This document shows, one piece after another, positions 27,059 to 36,692 of a stretch of 64,000 nucleotides of DNA (its first letter is position 1; the number at the start of each line of letters is the position of its first letter). This stretch comes from Dickeya dianthicola NCPPB 453 (GTDB taxonomy: Bacteria; Pseudomonadota; Gammaproteobacteria; Enterobacterales; Enterobacteriaceae), in contig NZ_CM001841.1 of NCBI RefSeq assembly GCF_000365305.1, positions 3,009,120-3,073,119 of the forward strand, in the 5' to 3' direction. The notes beneath the pieces were generated by a model. It was given only the letters and a program-made list of their open reading frames with translations. It did no database searches and was not told the origin of the DNA. Made by a program: the position numbers and the translations under genes.

Positions 27059-27617
27059 CCCGCTGACTCCGGTAACGGCTGAACAGCGCGCGACGGCCAA
27101 GATTGTCGGGAGCCTCAGCATCGCGCATCGGCAACGACAGCGCCATGCGCGCGCTTTGCTGCGCCAGTTGCAGCGCCTGTTCCGCCCCCAGCGCCGGGTC
27201 TAGCGGCGACATCAGCGAGCAGGACAGGTACTGCTGCCCGTCATCGCTGTCCCCCACCACGAACTTCACGCTGCCGCAGGGCAGTTCCAGCGCCAGCCGG
27301 GTGGACACGCCACGTCGGGGCCACTGCTGCCCCGGCCCGGGCAGTACCAACAGGCTGAGCATCCACGGCGTCAGCAGGCAACCGAGCCACTGCTGTTCAA
27401 ACAGGGTAAATCCACAGGCCCGCACCGGAATGCCATCGCGGTAAAACGGCAACGACTGCATACGCTGCTGCGCGATACGGCTGAACTCGGCTTCCAGCCA
27501 GGCCACCGGACTCTGATCATGCCCCTCAATCCACGCCGATTCTTTGCGCTCACCGGGTATTGCGGGCGGATTATGACTGCCGTCGGGTGGCGGAGCGGAA
27601 AAAATGTCAGTCACCAT
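27051..27617 (-). CDS. hybE: Hydrogenase-2 assembly chaperone HybE
   Basis: A 188-residue HupJ/HybE-type chaperone, in E. coli a Tat proofreading factor for the hydrogenase-2 small subunit precursor. The recognisable core is FYRDGIPVRACGFTLFEQQWLGCLLTPWMLSLLVLPGP in the middle (quoted in part by its RACGF and TPWMLSLL motifs). The N-terminal 30 residues are low-complexity and proline-rich. It overlaps hybD by 11 bp and hypA by 8 bp. Confidence 0.93.
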   Translation of the reverse strand: MVTDIFSAPPPDGSHNPPAIPGERKESAWIEGHDQSPVAWLEAEFSRIAQQRMQSLPFYRDGIPVRACGFTLFEQQWLGCLLTPWMLSLLVLPGPGQQWPRRGVSTRLALELPCGSVKFVVGDSDDGQQYLSCSLMSPLDPALGAEQALQLAQQSARMALSLPMRDAEAPDNLGRRALFSRYRSQRDA

Positions 27618-28107
27618 ACACCTCCTGCGCGATTTTCTCCGTTACCGTCACGCCGCTCTGGCGCAGCGCGGCGAGGATATGCTGCAACGCCGGTTCCAGC
27701 GCGCGGGTCACGGTATCGGACAGGCCGATGCCGGAATCGAGCGCTTGCGGTTCCACGCCCACCAGCGTGAGCTGGCGGGGAAACTCGCCGGTCAGTTGCA
27801 GCGCCATCAGCACATCGGCCAGACCCAACTGATGCGGGGAGATCTTGCGGGTAAACAGCGCCGGCACCTCGCGGTCGCGCAGCACCGTCACGCTGCCCGG
27901 CGCCTGACCGGTGAGCACGGCGTCGGCCACGATCAGGTGATCACGCCCGGCCATGCATTCCATCAGCTCCATGCCGCAGGTGCCACCGTCCACCACCTCA
28001 ATGGCGGGCGTGCAGTCGAACCGCTGCTCCAGCCGTTCCACCAGCCGCACCCCAACCCCTTCGTCACTCAGCAGGATATTGCCGATCCCCAGCACCAGTA
28101 TGTTCAT
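27607..28107 (-). CDS. hybD: Hydrogenase-2 maturation protease HybD
   Basis: A 166-residue endopeptidase that removes the C-terminal peptide of HybC after nickel insertion. The N-terminus ILVLGIGNILLSDEGVGVR holds the nickel-sensing Glu, the central VVDGGTCG supplies an Asp, and LTLVGVEPQ a further conserved stretch. The start is MNILVLG at 28107, or MMNILVLG three bases earlier; it overlaps the hybC stop. Confidence 0.95.
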   Translation of the reverse strand: MNILVLGIGNILLSDEGVGVRLVERLEQRFDCTPAIEVVDGGTCGMELMECMAGRDHLIVADAVLTGQAPGSVTVLRDREVPALFTRKISPHQLGLADVLMALQLTGEFPRQLTLVGVEPQALDSGIGLSDTVTRALEPALQHILAALRQSGVTVTEKIAQEVYGD

Positions 28108-29813
28108 CACAGCACCTTCACCCGGGTGACTTCATTGCCGTTGACGGTATCCACCACATGCACCGCGCAGGACATGCATGGGTCGAAAGAGTGGATGGTG
28201 CGCACCACTTCCAGCGGTTTATGCGGGTCCGCCACCGGCGTGCCCACCAGCGACTGCTCGTACGGGCCGGGCTTATCGTCGCCGTTGCGCGGGCAAGAGG
28301 TCCAGGTGGATGGCACCACCGCCTGATAGTTGGTTATCTTGCCATTTTTAAACACCACCCAATGCGACAACATGCCGCGCGGCATTTCCCCAAAGCCCAC
28401 GCCGTGAAATTCGGTGTCCGGCGAAAAGTCCGGCTTGATGAAGGTCTGGTGATCGCCTTTGCCGATGTTATCGACCAGCGCCTGCCACTGCTGCGCCAGC
28501 GTGTCTTTCAGTACGCAACAATGCACCGTACGGCCAATCACCCGGCCCAGCGTGGAGTGCAAGTGTTTCTCTTCCAGTTGATGACCGCTGAGCGCCCGAT
28601 AAGCGGCTTTTACCTGATCGAAGTGAGTCAGCGTGTTTTTATGCTTCGCCGCCAACCCGCACAGCAGCCAGGCCAGCGGTCCCACCTCCACGGTTTTGCC
28701 GTAGAAAGTCGGCGATTTCACCCATGAATATTTGCCGTCTTCGTGCCAGCCGGTGTAATTCGGCCGGGTCAGCCCTTCCCACGGCGCCAGCGATTGATCG
28801 TCCTGATACCAGGCATGCTTGCCGCTCTCGCGGATGCCGTCGATCAGGAACTTATCGTTGTGGCTGGTGATCGGCCGGTAGCGCGACAGGTCGCTGTTTT
28901 CGATATACCCGCCCGCCAGCAGGAAGCTGCCGTTTTTGTTGTCGGTCGGCAGTTCCGGCACGCTCAGGTAGTGATCGGCGCCGCGTCCCAGCGTCAGCCA
29001 CTGCGGGTAGTGGGCGGCGATCACCGCGCAGTCCACCTTGTAGACCTGCTCGATAAAATCGCCCAGTCGGTCGATGAAACTTTTTACGTACATCAACCGT
29101 TCCAGGTTGAGCACGCTCGGCGCGTCCAGATTGATCGGGTTAGCCACGCCGCCGACCGCCAGGTTCTGGATGTGCGGCGACTTGCCGCCCAGAATCGCCA
29201 CGATGCGGTTGGCGTCGCGCTGGCATTCCAGCGCCTGCAAATAGTGGGCGACGGCGATCAGGTTCACTTCCGGCGGCAGCGACATCGCCGGGTGGCCCCA
29301 GTAGCCGTTGGCGAAAATCCCCAACTGGCCGCTGGCGACCAGATCTTTCAGCTTCTGCTGCACTTTGGTGAACTCGGCGGCGGTATTCAGCGGCCAGTCG
29401 GATAACCCTTTGAGCAGCGTCGCCGCTTTCTGCGGATCGGCTTTCAGCGCCGAGGTCACATCCACCCAATCGAGCGCCGACAATTGATAGAAATGCACGA
29501 TGTGATCATGGATGCTGTGCGCCGCCAGAATCAGGTTGCGGATGTACTGGGCGTTGACCGGCACGTTCAGGCCAAGCGCGTTTTCCACCGCCCGCACTGA
29601 GGCGATGGCGTGTACCGTGGTACACACGCCGCAGATACGCTGCACGATCATCCAGGCATCGCGCGGGTCGCGCCCTTTGACGATCTCTTCCATGCCGCGC
29701 CACATAGTGCCGGATGACCAGGCTTTGGTGACCTTGCCGTTTTCAATTTCGCAATCAATGCGCAGATGCCCTTCGATACGGGTAATGGGATCAATGGTGA
29801 TGCGTTGGCTCAT
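28107..29813 (-). CDS. hybC: Hydrogenase-2 large subunit, [NiFe] catalytic
   Basis: A 568-residue catalytic subunit that oxidises H2 on the periplasmic face. The N-terminal nickel ligands are Cys61 and Cys64 in RICGVC; the C-terminal pair are Cys546 and Cys549 in DPCMSCAVH. HybD would cut after His552, releasing a 16-residue tail (VVDTVNGNEVTRVKVL). The protein has no Tat signal and is exported with HybO. Length and motifs match E. coli HybC closely. Confidence 0.97.
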   Translation of the reverse strand: MSQRITIDPITRIEGHLRIDCEIENGKVTKAWSSGTMWRGMEEIVKGRDPRDAWMIVQRICGVCTTVHAIASVRAVENALGLNVPVNAQYIRNLILAAHSIHDHIVHFYQLSALDWVDVTSALKADPQKAATLLKGLSDWPLNTAAEFTKVQQKLKDLVASGQLGIFANGYWGHPAMSLPPEVNLIAVAHYLQALECQRDANRIVAILGGKSPHIQNLAVGGVANPINLDAPSVLNLERLMYVKSFIDRLGDFIEQVYKVDCAVIAAHYPQWLTLGRGADHYLSVPELPTDNKNGSFLLAGGYIENSDLSRYRPITSHNDKFLIDGIRESGKHAWYQDDQSLAPWEGLTRPNYTGWHEDGKYSWVKSPTFYGKTVEVGPLAWLLCGLAAKHKNTLTHFDQVKAAYRALSGHQLEEKHLHSTLGRVIGRTVHCCVLKDTLAQQWQALVDNIGKGDHQTFIKPDFSPDTEFHGVGFGEMPRGMLSHWVVFKNGKITNYQAVVPSTWTSCPRNGDDKPGPYEQSLVGTPVADPHKPLEVVRTIHSFDPCMSCAVHVVDTVNGNEVTRVKVL

Positions 29814-30990
29814 GCTTTACCTCAGCCTGATGATGCGTATGTTCGCCTTTCAGCGCGGGCAGTACCGGCAGCAGGCGGATTAACAAGATGTAGGCGCAGA
29901 CTTCAATAGCAACGAAGCCAATGGAAATCAGGATCTCCTGCGCTTTGGGAAAGTAGTGGTAGCCGTTGCCCGGATTGAACGCCAGCAGCGAGTAGCTCAG
30001 TCGCCACAGCGCCGCGCCGAACAGCATGCTGAGCGCGCTGACGAACAGCCAGCGGGCATCCTGACGGCAGCGTTTCAGCCGCAGCAACACCAGCGGCAGC
30101 AGCATCAGAGCGGCTTCGCACCAGAACATGGCGGCAAACCGATCGCCGGTAAACAACAGTGCGGTTTTCTGATGCCACACTATCTCGCCGAAACGCAGCA
30201 CCACGAACAGCAGCACCAGCACGTGGGCCAGTCGGGTTAGCTTGTGAAACAGCGCCTGTTCATCCGGCCCGCGCCCTTTCAGCCCGGCCTGCACCATCGA
30301 ACCTTCGAAAATCACGATCGAGAAGCCCATGATGAAGGCGGTCAACAGCGACAGCAGCGGCAACAGTTCATAGCTCTGCCACAGCGGATGCACCTTATAG
30401 CCGGCGGCGATCATCAACGACCCCATCGACGACTGGTGCATGGTGGGCAGCAACGCGCCCAGCGCAATGATGAAAAACATCACCTTGTTGAGCCGTTTCA
30501 GCGACACATGCCAACCGAAGCGTTCCAGCACCACCGGCGCGAACTCCAGCGCCATCACCCCGATGTAAATGGTCATGCATACCGCGGTTTCAAACAGCAC
30601 CGAGTTGGTGTTGAAGTGGCCGGGAATGTAGAAGTACGGCAGGTTCCAGTAGCGCCCGACGTCAATGGTGATCGACAACCCGCCCAGCGAATAGCCGAAC
30701 AGGCTGGCGAGCAGCGCCGGACGCACCAGCGGATGGTATTCACCGCGGTTGAACACGTACACCGCCCAGGCCAGCGCCCAGCCGCCGCAGGCGAAACCGG
30801 TGCCGACCAACAGGTCAAAGGCAATCCAGATGCCCCACGGGTAGCCGCCGTTCAGATCCGCTACCGAACCGATCCCCAGAAACAAGCGTTTTACGATCAG
30901 GATCGCGCAAATCGCCACCAGCGGAGCCAGCAGCATCACCGGCCAGCTCACCAGCCGCCCGCCCAACGGACTTGCTTTATGCGCCGTCAT
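29791..30990 (-). CDS. hybB: Hydrogenase-2 integral membrane subunit HybB
   Basis: A 399-residue polytopic NrfD/PsrC-type protein with about ten membrane helices and no cofactors. It connects the hydrogenase to the quinone pool. The signature [25 protein letters not shown] (in part) near the N-terminus and [19 protein letters not shown] are typical. Start: ATG at 30990 ([11 protein letters not shown]), overlapping hybA by 14 bp; the 84-residue extension is not conserved. The C-terminal tail is unusually His-rich ([16 protein letters not shown]) and overlaps the hybC start by 23 bp. Confidence 0.96.
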   Translation of the reverse strand: MTAHKASPLGGRLVSWPVMLLAPLVAICAILIVKRLFLGIGSVADLNGGYPWGIWIAFDLLVGTGFACGGWALAWAVYVFNRGEYHPLVRPALLASLFGYSLGGLSITIDVGRYWNLPYFYIPGHFNTNSVLFETAVCMTIYIGVMALEFAPVVLERFGWHVSLKRLNKVMFFIIALGALLPTMHQSSMGSLMIAAGYKVHPLWQSYELLPLLSLLTAFIMGFSIVIFEGSMVQAGLKGRGPDEQALFHKLTRLAHVLVLLFVVLRFGEIVWHQKTALLFTGDRFAAMFWCEAALMLLPLVLLRLKRCRQDARWLFVSALSMLFGAALWRLSYSLLAFNPGNGYHYFPKAQEILISIGFVAIEVCAYILLIRLLPVLPALKGEHTHHQAEVKHEPTHHH

Positions 30991-31993
30991 GAGGTTTCTC
31001 CTGTGAGTCGTGCGTCTCTTCCCGCTCAGCGCGGGTATTGCGATGCACCAGCACCGACAACCCGGCCAGCACCGCCAGCGGCAGCACCATCCCCTTGTAC
31101 AGCGTGTGCTGAATATGTTCCGAACGCGCGCCGGTGGACAGCGAATCCAGCGTCGGCATCTCCAGGTTCTGGTACGGCACCCCGGCCAACACCAACACCT
31201 GCGTGCCGCCCGCTTCCTTCTCGCCATAGACATAGCGTTCATAGCTCGGCACGGTGTGCAGGTAAGTGTCTTTGCTACTCAACGTCTGGCGCGGATAGGC
31301 ATATTCGTCGCCCGGCTTGAGCGCCAGCCGGCGTTTCGCCTCCTCCAGCAGTTGCTCGCGGGTGCCGTAAATCACCGCCCCGGTCGGACACACTTCCACG
31401 CACCCCGGCATGCCGCCGTTGTCGAGCCGTGCCAGTTCCGGTTGGTTGCACAGCTCGCATTTGTGGATCTTGCCGAGCGGGTTTTCATAGTCGTACTTCG
31501 GTACATTGAACGGGCAGGCCACCATGCAGTAACGGCAACCGGTACAGACGCTGGCGTCGTAATGCACCACGCCGGTTTTCGGGTCTTTCTTCAGTGCCGA
31601 AACCGGGCACACCGACACACAGTTAGGATCGACGCAGTGCATGCACTGTTTCTTGATGTAGGCGTAGCCGTCTTTCGCCTGATCTTTATTTTTGCCCTCG
31701 CCGCTGCGCCATACCTGAATGATGTTGTTGGTGTACGGGCTGAGCTTGTCGTTGTTGGACCAGGTCGCCGCGCCGCCGGCATAGACGGCGCTGTCCGGCT
31801 TGTGGTCCAGCTTGTTGAGCTGCTGGCATTTGCTCACGCACGCCTGACAACCCACGCACAGCGTGGAGTCGTACAGCATGCCGAGCGAACCGGGAATTGG
31901 CGGCCGGTTGGTGGCCGCCGCTTCAGTCGCCAGCGGCGTGCCCGCCAGCAACGCTCCGGCGGAAGCCAGCTTGAAAAAATTGCGTCTGTTCAC
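30977..31993 (-). CDS. hybA: Hydrogenase-2 iron-sulfur electron-transfer subunit HybA
   Basis: A 338-residue periplasmic ferredoxin-like subunit. The Tat signal NRRNFFK is at the start, and cysteine clusters [36 protein letters not shown] and [15 protein letters not shown] bind four [4Fe-4S] centres. A C-terminal helix (about 295-315) anchors it to the membrane. It passes electrons from HybO to HybB. It starts 3 bp after hybO ends. Confidence 0.96.
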   Translation of the reverse strand: MNRRNFFKLASAGALLAGTPLATEAAATNRPPIPGSLGMLYDSTLCVGCQACVSKCQQLNKLDHKPDSAVYAGGAATWSNNDKLSPYTNNIIQVWRSGEGKNKDQAKDGYAYIKKQCMHCVDPNCVSVCPVSALKKDPKTGVVHYDASVCTGCRYCMVACPFNVPKYDYENPLGKIHKCELCNQPELARLDNGGMPGCVEVCPTGAVIYGTREQLLEEAKRRLALKPGDEYAYPRQTLSSKDTYLHTVPSYERYVYGEKEAGGTQVLVLAGVPYQNLEMPTLDSLSTGARSEHIQHTLYKGMVLPLAVLAGLSVLVHRNTRAEREETHDSQEKPHDGA

Positions 31994-31996
31994 GGC

Positions 31997-33124
31997 TTAA
32001 CCCTCCCGGGATGCGTTGCCGGCGTCCTGCTGTTTTCGCTGGCGGCCCAGTTCACGCACCGCCATCAGGCTGACGCCCGCCACCGCCCCCAGCACCCCGC
32101 CGATAAGCCCCGTGGCCGTGGCGGAACTGTTGCCGCCTTCCGGGCTGGTGACGTCCGGTTTTTCAACCCGCGGCGTCGGGTTTTCCACGTTGGCTAGTTG
32201 GAAAATGCCCTTGGTGAACCCGATGCCCTGCTCGTTGCAGCCATAGCACGGGTGACCAATCCCCACCGGCCAGATACCGCCGCCCACGTCGCAGAATTCC
32301 AGCGTCGGGCAGTTGCCGTAGGTTTCCGGCCCCTTGCAACCCAGGTGATAGAGGCACCACCCTTGCCGGTGTCCTTCATCGCCAAACTCTTTGGCGAAAC
32401 GGCCGGCGTCGAAATGCGGGCGACGCTCGCAGTTTTCGTGGATCAACCGGGCATAGGCGAAGGTAGGACGGTTCTGACTGTCGAGCGCCGGCGCGCGCTG
32501 ATAGGTGATGATGTGCGCCACGGTCGCCAGGAAGTTGTGCGGGTTGGGCGGGCAACCGGGAATATTAATAACGGTTTTGCCCGGTAACACCGCCTGCAAG
32601 CTGACGGCGCCGGTCGGGTTGGAACCGCTGGCCGGCACCCCGCCCCAGGCGGAACAGGAACCGATGGCGACAATCGCCGCGGCATGTTCGGCGGCGGCGC
32701 GAATATGTTCGACAATCGGCTTGCCGGCCACCATGCAGTAAATACCGCCATCTTTCAGCGGGATGGAACCGTCCACCACCAGTACGTATTTACCTTTGTA
32801 CTGCTCGATAGCGCGGTGTTTGTTTTCTTCCGCCTGCTCGCCAAACGCGGCGGAGAGGACTTCGTGATATTCCAGCGAGATAGTATTCAGCAGCAGATTT
32901 TCAATGGTCGGGTGGGTGGAGCGCAGCAGGGATTCGGTACACCCGGTGCATTCCTGCGCGCCAATCCAGATCACCGGCGGACGCTGGGGAGACGTCAGTG
33001 ACTGGGCCATCTCTGCGGCGGCGGCTTCTTTCAACCCCATGGTGGCGGCAAGTGCTGCACATAGCTTCATAAAATCACGGCGATTGATGCCGTGATGGGA
33101 AAGCATCATATTTTCCCCATTCAT
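31997..33124 (-). CDS. hybO: Hydrogenase-2 small subunit HybO
   Basis: A 375-residue Fe-S subunit of the uptake hydrogenase, exported by Tat (INRRDFMK) with the large subunit attached. Cluster ligands are visible in ECTGCTES, GSCSAWGG, GCPPNPHNF, CLYHLGCKGP and HPCYGCNEQGIGF. A C-terminal helix (GLIGGVLGAVAGVSLMA) anchors it in the membrane. The start ATG at 33124 (MNGENMMLSHHG) aligns with E. coli HybO; AGGAG lies about 12 bp upstream. It is the first gene of an eleven-gene run hybOABCDE-hypABCDE. Confidence 0.97.
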   Translation of the reverse strand: MNGENMMLSHHGINRRDFMKLCAALAATMGLKEAAAAEMAQSLTSPQRPPVIWIGAQECTGCTESLLRSTHPTIENLLLNTISLEYHEVLSAAFGEQAEENKHRAIEQYKGKYVLVVDGSIPLKDGGIYCMVAGKPIVEHIRAAAEHAAAIVAIGSCSAWGGVPASGSNPTGAVSLQAVLPGKTVINIPGCPPNPHNFLATVAHIITYQRAPALDSQNRPTFAYARLIHENCERRPHFDAGRFAKEFGDEGHRQGWCLYHLGCKGPETYGNCPTLEFCDVGGGIWPVGIGHPCYGCNEQGIGFTKGIFQLANVENPTPRVEKPDVTSPEGGNSSATATGLIGGVLGAVAGVSLMAVRELGRQRKQQDAGNASREG

Positions 33125-33206
33125 TCTTTATTATTCTCCTGTAGCCAGGTCGAAGTAACACATTTCCGTGTCGGCATAGAATAATGAGGAGAATAACGTC
33201 ACCGAT

Positions 33207-33220
33207 TTGATCTCTATCAA
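33207..33220 (-). promoter_or_regulatory. FNR-type box upstream of hybO
   Basis: TTGATCTCTATCAA is an exact match to the FNR consensus TTGAT-N4-ATCAA. Its centre lies about 90 bp upstream of the hybO start. Placement at -41.5 would put transcription start near 33172, leaving a 48-nt leader. This indicates oxygen-controlled (anaerobic) expression of the hydrogenase operon. The match is seen; activation is inferred. Confidence 0.8.
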
Positions 33221-33665
33221 TCGGCCGGGGAATAACCATTTTATTTATGCGTCTTCTGTGAGGATCTCCGCGACATTTCTTTTTTAAAAGCCCGGCATGT
33301 CAGATTAAATGAGAAAATATCTCATGCGTAACAAACGGATAATTTTTTTGTGATCAACAATAGCTTAATCGATTTAACAGCAACTTATATCAGTTATAAT
33401 TAAATTATTATCATATTGATTTTAAATAATTTTTTATATTTTTTACTTGAATGGACTTTATTTTCCCGTTGTTCGCTTGCATTCGCCATCCGTGTATCCG
33501 TCAATCCAGTTATTTTAGATATTTTACTTTTAAAAGTATAATTGCAGGATAATCTCTCTGTCTAAACAAAAGATAAAAGCGCAGACTGCGGTTGTTTTTT
33601 ACACAGAATTATTTCCTCTTCGCCACGCCTGATTTCAGCCCACCGTCTTGTTAACCTTTCAGGCA

Positions 33666-33695
33666 ATAAAAAAGCAGCCGACAAGCGGCTGCTTT
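33666..33695 (-). terminator. Terminator after ybiT
   Basis: Stem AAAGCAGCCG/CGGCTGCTTT (33671-33680 and 33686-33695) with a 5-nt loop. On the minus strand it is followed by TTTTTTATTG. It lies about 35 bp after the ybiT stop. Confidence 0.85.
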
Positions 33696-33729
33696 GCTGC
33701 AAAAGGTGGAAAGGTGGAAAGGTGGAACG

Positions 33730-35322
33730 TTATTGGATGCCGCGGCTGCGCAGATAATCTTCGTAGTTGCCGCTGAAATCGCTCACTTTACCCGGGGTGA
33801 TTTCCACAATGCGGGTCGCCAGCGAACTGACGAATTCACGGTCGTGAGACACGAACAGCAGCGTGCCCTGATACAACTCCAGCGCCATGTTCAGCGATTC
33901 AATAGATTCCATATCCAGGTGGTTGGTCGGCTCGTCCATCACCAGAACGTTCGGTTTTTCCATCATCAGTTTACCGAACAGCATCCGCCCTTTTTCGCCC
34001 CCGGACAGCACCTTGACCTTCTTGCGGATATCGTCCTGAGAAAACAGCAGGCGCCCCAGCACGCTGCGCACCGCCTGCTCGTCGTCGTTCTCCTGCTTCC
34101 ACTGACTCATCCAGTCAAACACGGTGAGATCGCCGTCAAATTCGTACTCGTGATCCTGCGCGTAGTAACCGATACGGGCGTTTTCCGACCATTTGGCCGT
34201 TCCGGATTCCGGCGCCAGCTCACCGACCAGTGTTTTCAGCAGGGTGGATTTGCCGATCCCGTTATTACCGAGAATCGCCACTTTTTCCCCCACTTCCACC
34301 AGCATTTTCATCTGGCTGAACAACGGGCCGTTATCAAAGCCTTTGGTCAGCCCGTCGATTTCCAGCGCGTTACGGAACAGTTTCTTGTCCTGCTCGAAGC
34401 GGATGAACGGGTTCTGACGGCTGGATGCTTTCACTTCTTCCAGTTGGATTTTCTCTATCTGACGGGCGCGGGACGTCGCCTGCCGCGATTTGGACGCATT
34501 GGCGCTAAAACGGCTGACAAACGACTGCAGTTCGGCAATCTGCGCCTTCTTCTTGGCGTTGTCCGCCAGCAGGCGCTCACGCGACTGCGTCGCCGCCGTC
34601 ATGTACTCGTCGTAGTTGCCGGGATAGATGCGCAATTCGCCGTAATCCAGATCCGCCATATGAGTGCAGACCATGTTAAGGAAGTGACGGTCATGGGAAA
34701 TGATGATCATGGTGCTGTTGCGCTCGTTCAGCACCTGCTCCAGCCAGCGGATGGTATCAATGTCCAAGTTGTTGGTCGGTTCGTCCAACAGCAGAATATC
34801 CGGATTGGAAAACAGCGCCTGCGCCAGCAGTACACGCAGTTTCCAGCCTGGCGCCACTTCGCTCATCGGCCCGTAATGCTGCTCCAGCGGAATCCCCACG
34901 CCCAGCAGCAGTTCGCCGGCGCGCGATTCGGCGCTGTAGCCATCCATTTCGCCGTATTTGACTTCCAGATCCGCAACCCGATAGCCATCTTCTTCGCTCA
35001 TTTCGCCCAGCGCATAAATACGGTCGCGCTCTTCTTTAACTTCCCACAGTTCGGCGTGCCCCATGATCACCGTATCCAGCACGCTGTATTGCTCAAATGC
35101 GAACTGATCCTGACGCAGTTTGCCGATTCGCTCGTTCGGGTCGAGGGCGACATTGCCTGCGCTCGGCGCCAGATCGCCGCCGAGGATCTTCATAAATGTG
35201 GATTTGCCGCAGCCGTTCGCGCCGATCAATCCATAGCGGTTACCGCCGCCAAATTTGACAGAAATGTTTTCAAACAATGGCTTACTGCCGAATTGCATCG
35301 TAATATTATTGGTTACCAGCAC
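33730..35322 (-). CDS. ybiT: ABC-F family ATPase YbiT
   Basis: A 530-residue soluble protein with two ABC domains and no membrane segments, of the ABC-F class that acts on ribosomes. Walker A motifs are GANGCGKST and GNNGIGKST; Walker B motifs are [12 protein letters not shown] and [12 protein letters not shown]. The second signature is LSGGEKGR, while the first is the divergent VAPGWKLR, as in E. coli YbiT. The linker is charged ([24 protein letters not shown], in part). It is close to E. coli YbiT over its whole length. Confidence 0.96.
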   Translation of the reverse strand: MLVTNNITMQFGSKPLFENISVKFGGGNRYGLIGANGCGKSTFMKILGGDLAPSAGNVALDPNERIGKLRQDQFAFEQYSVLDTVIMGHAELWEVKEERDRIYALGEMSEEDGYRVADLEVKYGEMDGYSAESRAGELLLGVGIPLEQHYGPMSEVAPGWKLRVLLAQALFSNPDILLLDEPTNNLDIDTIRWLEQVLNERNSTMIIISHDRHFLNMVCTHMADLDYGELRIYPGNYDEYMTAATQSRERLLADNAKKKAQIAELQSFVSRFSANASKSRQATSRARQIEKIQLEEVKASSRQNPFIRFEQDKKLFRNALEIDGLTKGFDNGPLFSQMKMLVEVGEKVAILGNNGIGKSTLLKTLVGELAPESGTAKWSENARIGYYAQDHEYEFDGDLTVFDWMSQWKQENDDEQAVRSVLGRLLFSQDDIRKKVKVLSGGEKGRMLFGKLMMEKPNVLVMDEPTNHLDMESIESLNMALELYQGTLLFVSHDREFVSSLATRIVEITPGKVSDFSGNYEDYLRSRGIQ

Positions 35323-35533
35323 AGCACTTACTCGATTCGGAATGTGATTTGGCGCGCATTATGCCATAAGCGAGACACAGAATCCCGGCGATTATCGGAC
35401 GTTTTTTAATCAAATACGGATTTATCCCCGCCGTCACGGCGTCGCCGTGCGACCACGTCTGACGACAGACACGACAACATCTTGTTAACCGTACATAATG
35501 CGCATTGCTCCCGATCGCAGAAGGAAAGATCAG

Positions 35534-36415
35534 ATGCCGTCACCACGCCGTTTTAAACAGGTCGATGTATTCAGCCCTCATCCCGCCAAAGGCAATCCGC
35601 TGGCCGTCATTCTCGACGCCGACGGCCTCAGCGATGAACAGATGCAGGCTATTGCCCGCTGGACTAATTTGTCGGAAACCACCTTTGTGCTGCCGCCGGA
35701 CAACCCGCTGGCTGATTATCGGGTGCGTATATTCACCCCGTCGGGCGAACTACCGTTCGCCGGGCACCCGACGCTGGGAACCGCGCACGCGCTGCTGGAA
35801 GCCGGCCTGACGCCGCATGTGCCGCATCAGGTGATCCAGCAATGCGGCGTCGGACTGGTGCCGGTGGCTATCGGCGGCGACGGCCAGCTGGCGTTTCGCG
35901 CGCCGGACGTCACCATGACCGAGCTCGACCCGCAGTATGACGCGTTGCTCGACAGCGCCATCGGCAGCCATCTGCGTCATCCGAGCCATCGCCCCGTCAA
36001 CGTGCAGATGGGCATCCGCTGGCTGACGGTGCGGATGGAAAGCGCGCGCGCCTGTCTGGACGTGCGCCCGGACGCCGCGCATCTGCAACGATTGCAGCAA
36101 CTCGGCCAGACCGACGGCGTAGCGATTTACGGCCCGCACGACAACGCCAGCCCCGCCGATTATGAAGTCCGGGCCTTCTTCGTCATGAACGATGCCGTGG
36201 TGGAAGACCCGGTAACCGGCAGCGCCAACGCCTGTATTGCCAGAGTGATTCAGCACAGCCCGTTGCCGGAACAGGCGGATCACACCCTGGGTTACCGGGT
36301 ACGTCAGGGCACCATGTTGTACCGGGACGGCCGGGTCAATGTTTCCTACATTGACGGCCAGCCGTGGATTGGCGGCCACAGCAACACCTTGATTGATGGG
36401 CATATTACCCTCTAA
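35534..36415 (+). CDS. PhzF-family isomerase/epimerase
   Basis: A 293-residue protein of the PhzF/diaminopimelate-epimerase-like fold. Seen are KQVDVFSPHPAKGNPLAV at the start, the catalytic-Glu motif NLSETTFVLPP, FAGHPTLGTAHALLEAG, and the C-terminal EDPVTGSANA anion-binding loop. The family isomerises small acids; the substrate here is unknown. Start: ATG at 35534 with AAGGAAA upstream. It is divergent from ybiT and has no phenazine genes nearby. Confidence 0.9.
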   Translation: MPSPRRFKQVDVFSPHPAKGNPLAVILDADGLSDEQMQAIARWTNLSETTFVLPPDNPLADYRVRIFTPSGELPFAGHPTLGTAHALLEAGLTPHVPHQVIQQCGVGLVPVAIGGDGQLAFRAPDVTMTELDPQYDALLDSAIGSHLRHPSHRPVNVQMGIRWLTVRMESARACLDVRPDAAHLQRLQQLGQTDGVAIYGPHDNASPADYEVRAFFVMNDAVVEDPVTGSANACIARVIQHSPLPEQADHTLGYRVRQGTMLYRDGRVNVSYIDGQPWIGGHSNTLIDGHITL

Positions 36416-36466
36416 CGTACACCGCGGCCCGTTACTTCACCAGCAATGCCGTTGCCTTCAAAATAA

Positions 36467-36482
36467 TGTGACTTTCATCACG
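36467..36482 (+). promoter_or_regulatory. CRP-like site 1 upstream of the small-protein gene
   Basis: TGTGA-CTTTCA-TCACG differs from the CRP consensus TGTGA-N6-TCACA at only the last base. It lies about 115 bp before the small ORF and 50 bp after the PhzF gene. Confidence 0.7.
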
Positions 36483-36523
36483 AAAAAGTTGAAATAGCGT
36501 TTCTTATCCATTATTATCAAAAC

Positions 36524-36539
36524 CGTGACGAACATCACA
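36524..36539 (+). promoter_or_regulatory. CRP-like site 2 upstream of the small-protein gene
   Basis: CGTGA-CGAACA-TCACA differs from the CRP consensus at only the first base. Its centre is 57 bp from the first site. A possible -10 element (TATTAT, 36512-36517) lies between the two, which would put site 2 at the transcription start. Confidence 0.6.
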
Positions 36540-36589
36540 CAAAACAGCAGTAACGATCACAACATCAACGACGATAATGGAGACACCAC

Positions 36590-36679
36590 ATGAACACATT
36601 CATCAATTTCTTCAAAAAACTGGGCGACATCTACGTAAGCTACTGCGAACGTATCGGTTCCGTTATTAGCCCGTTTTAA
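36590..36679 (+). CDS. 29-residue small protein, function unknown
   Basis: A short open frame with a good ribosome site (GGAGACACCAC before ATG). The product begins MNTFINFFKKLGDIYVSY and continues CERIGSVISPF. It is rich in aromatic and aliphatic residues with charges spaced as in an amphipathic helix; there is no classic transmembrane segment or signal peptide. The gene has its own upstream region with two CRP-like sites and its own terminator 15-55 bp downstream, so it is an isolated transcription unit. The complete expression signals make it credible as a real gene. I do not recognise the family. A dual-function or regulatory RNA is an alternative reading. Confidence 0.7.
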   Translation: MNTFINFFKKLGDIYVSYCERIGSVISPF

Positions 36680-36692
36680 CATGAACGCCGCA

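Larger units (their letters stand above)
33125..33729. other. hybO-ybiT intergenic region
   Basis: 605 bp. The hybO-proximal part carries the FNR-type box. The middle (about 33290-33560) is very AT-rich with no recognisable gene. The left part before ybiT holds its terminator and three tandem copies of AAAGGTGG (about 33703-33726). Confidence 0.55.
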
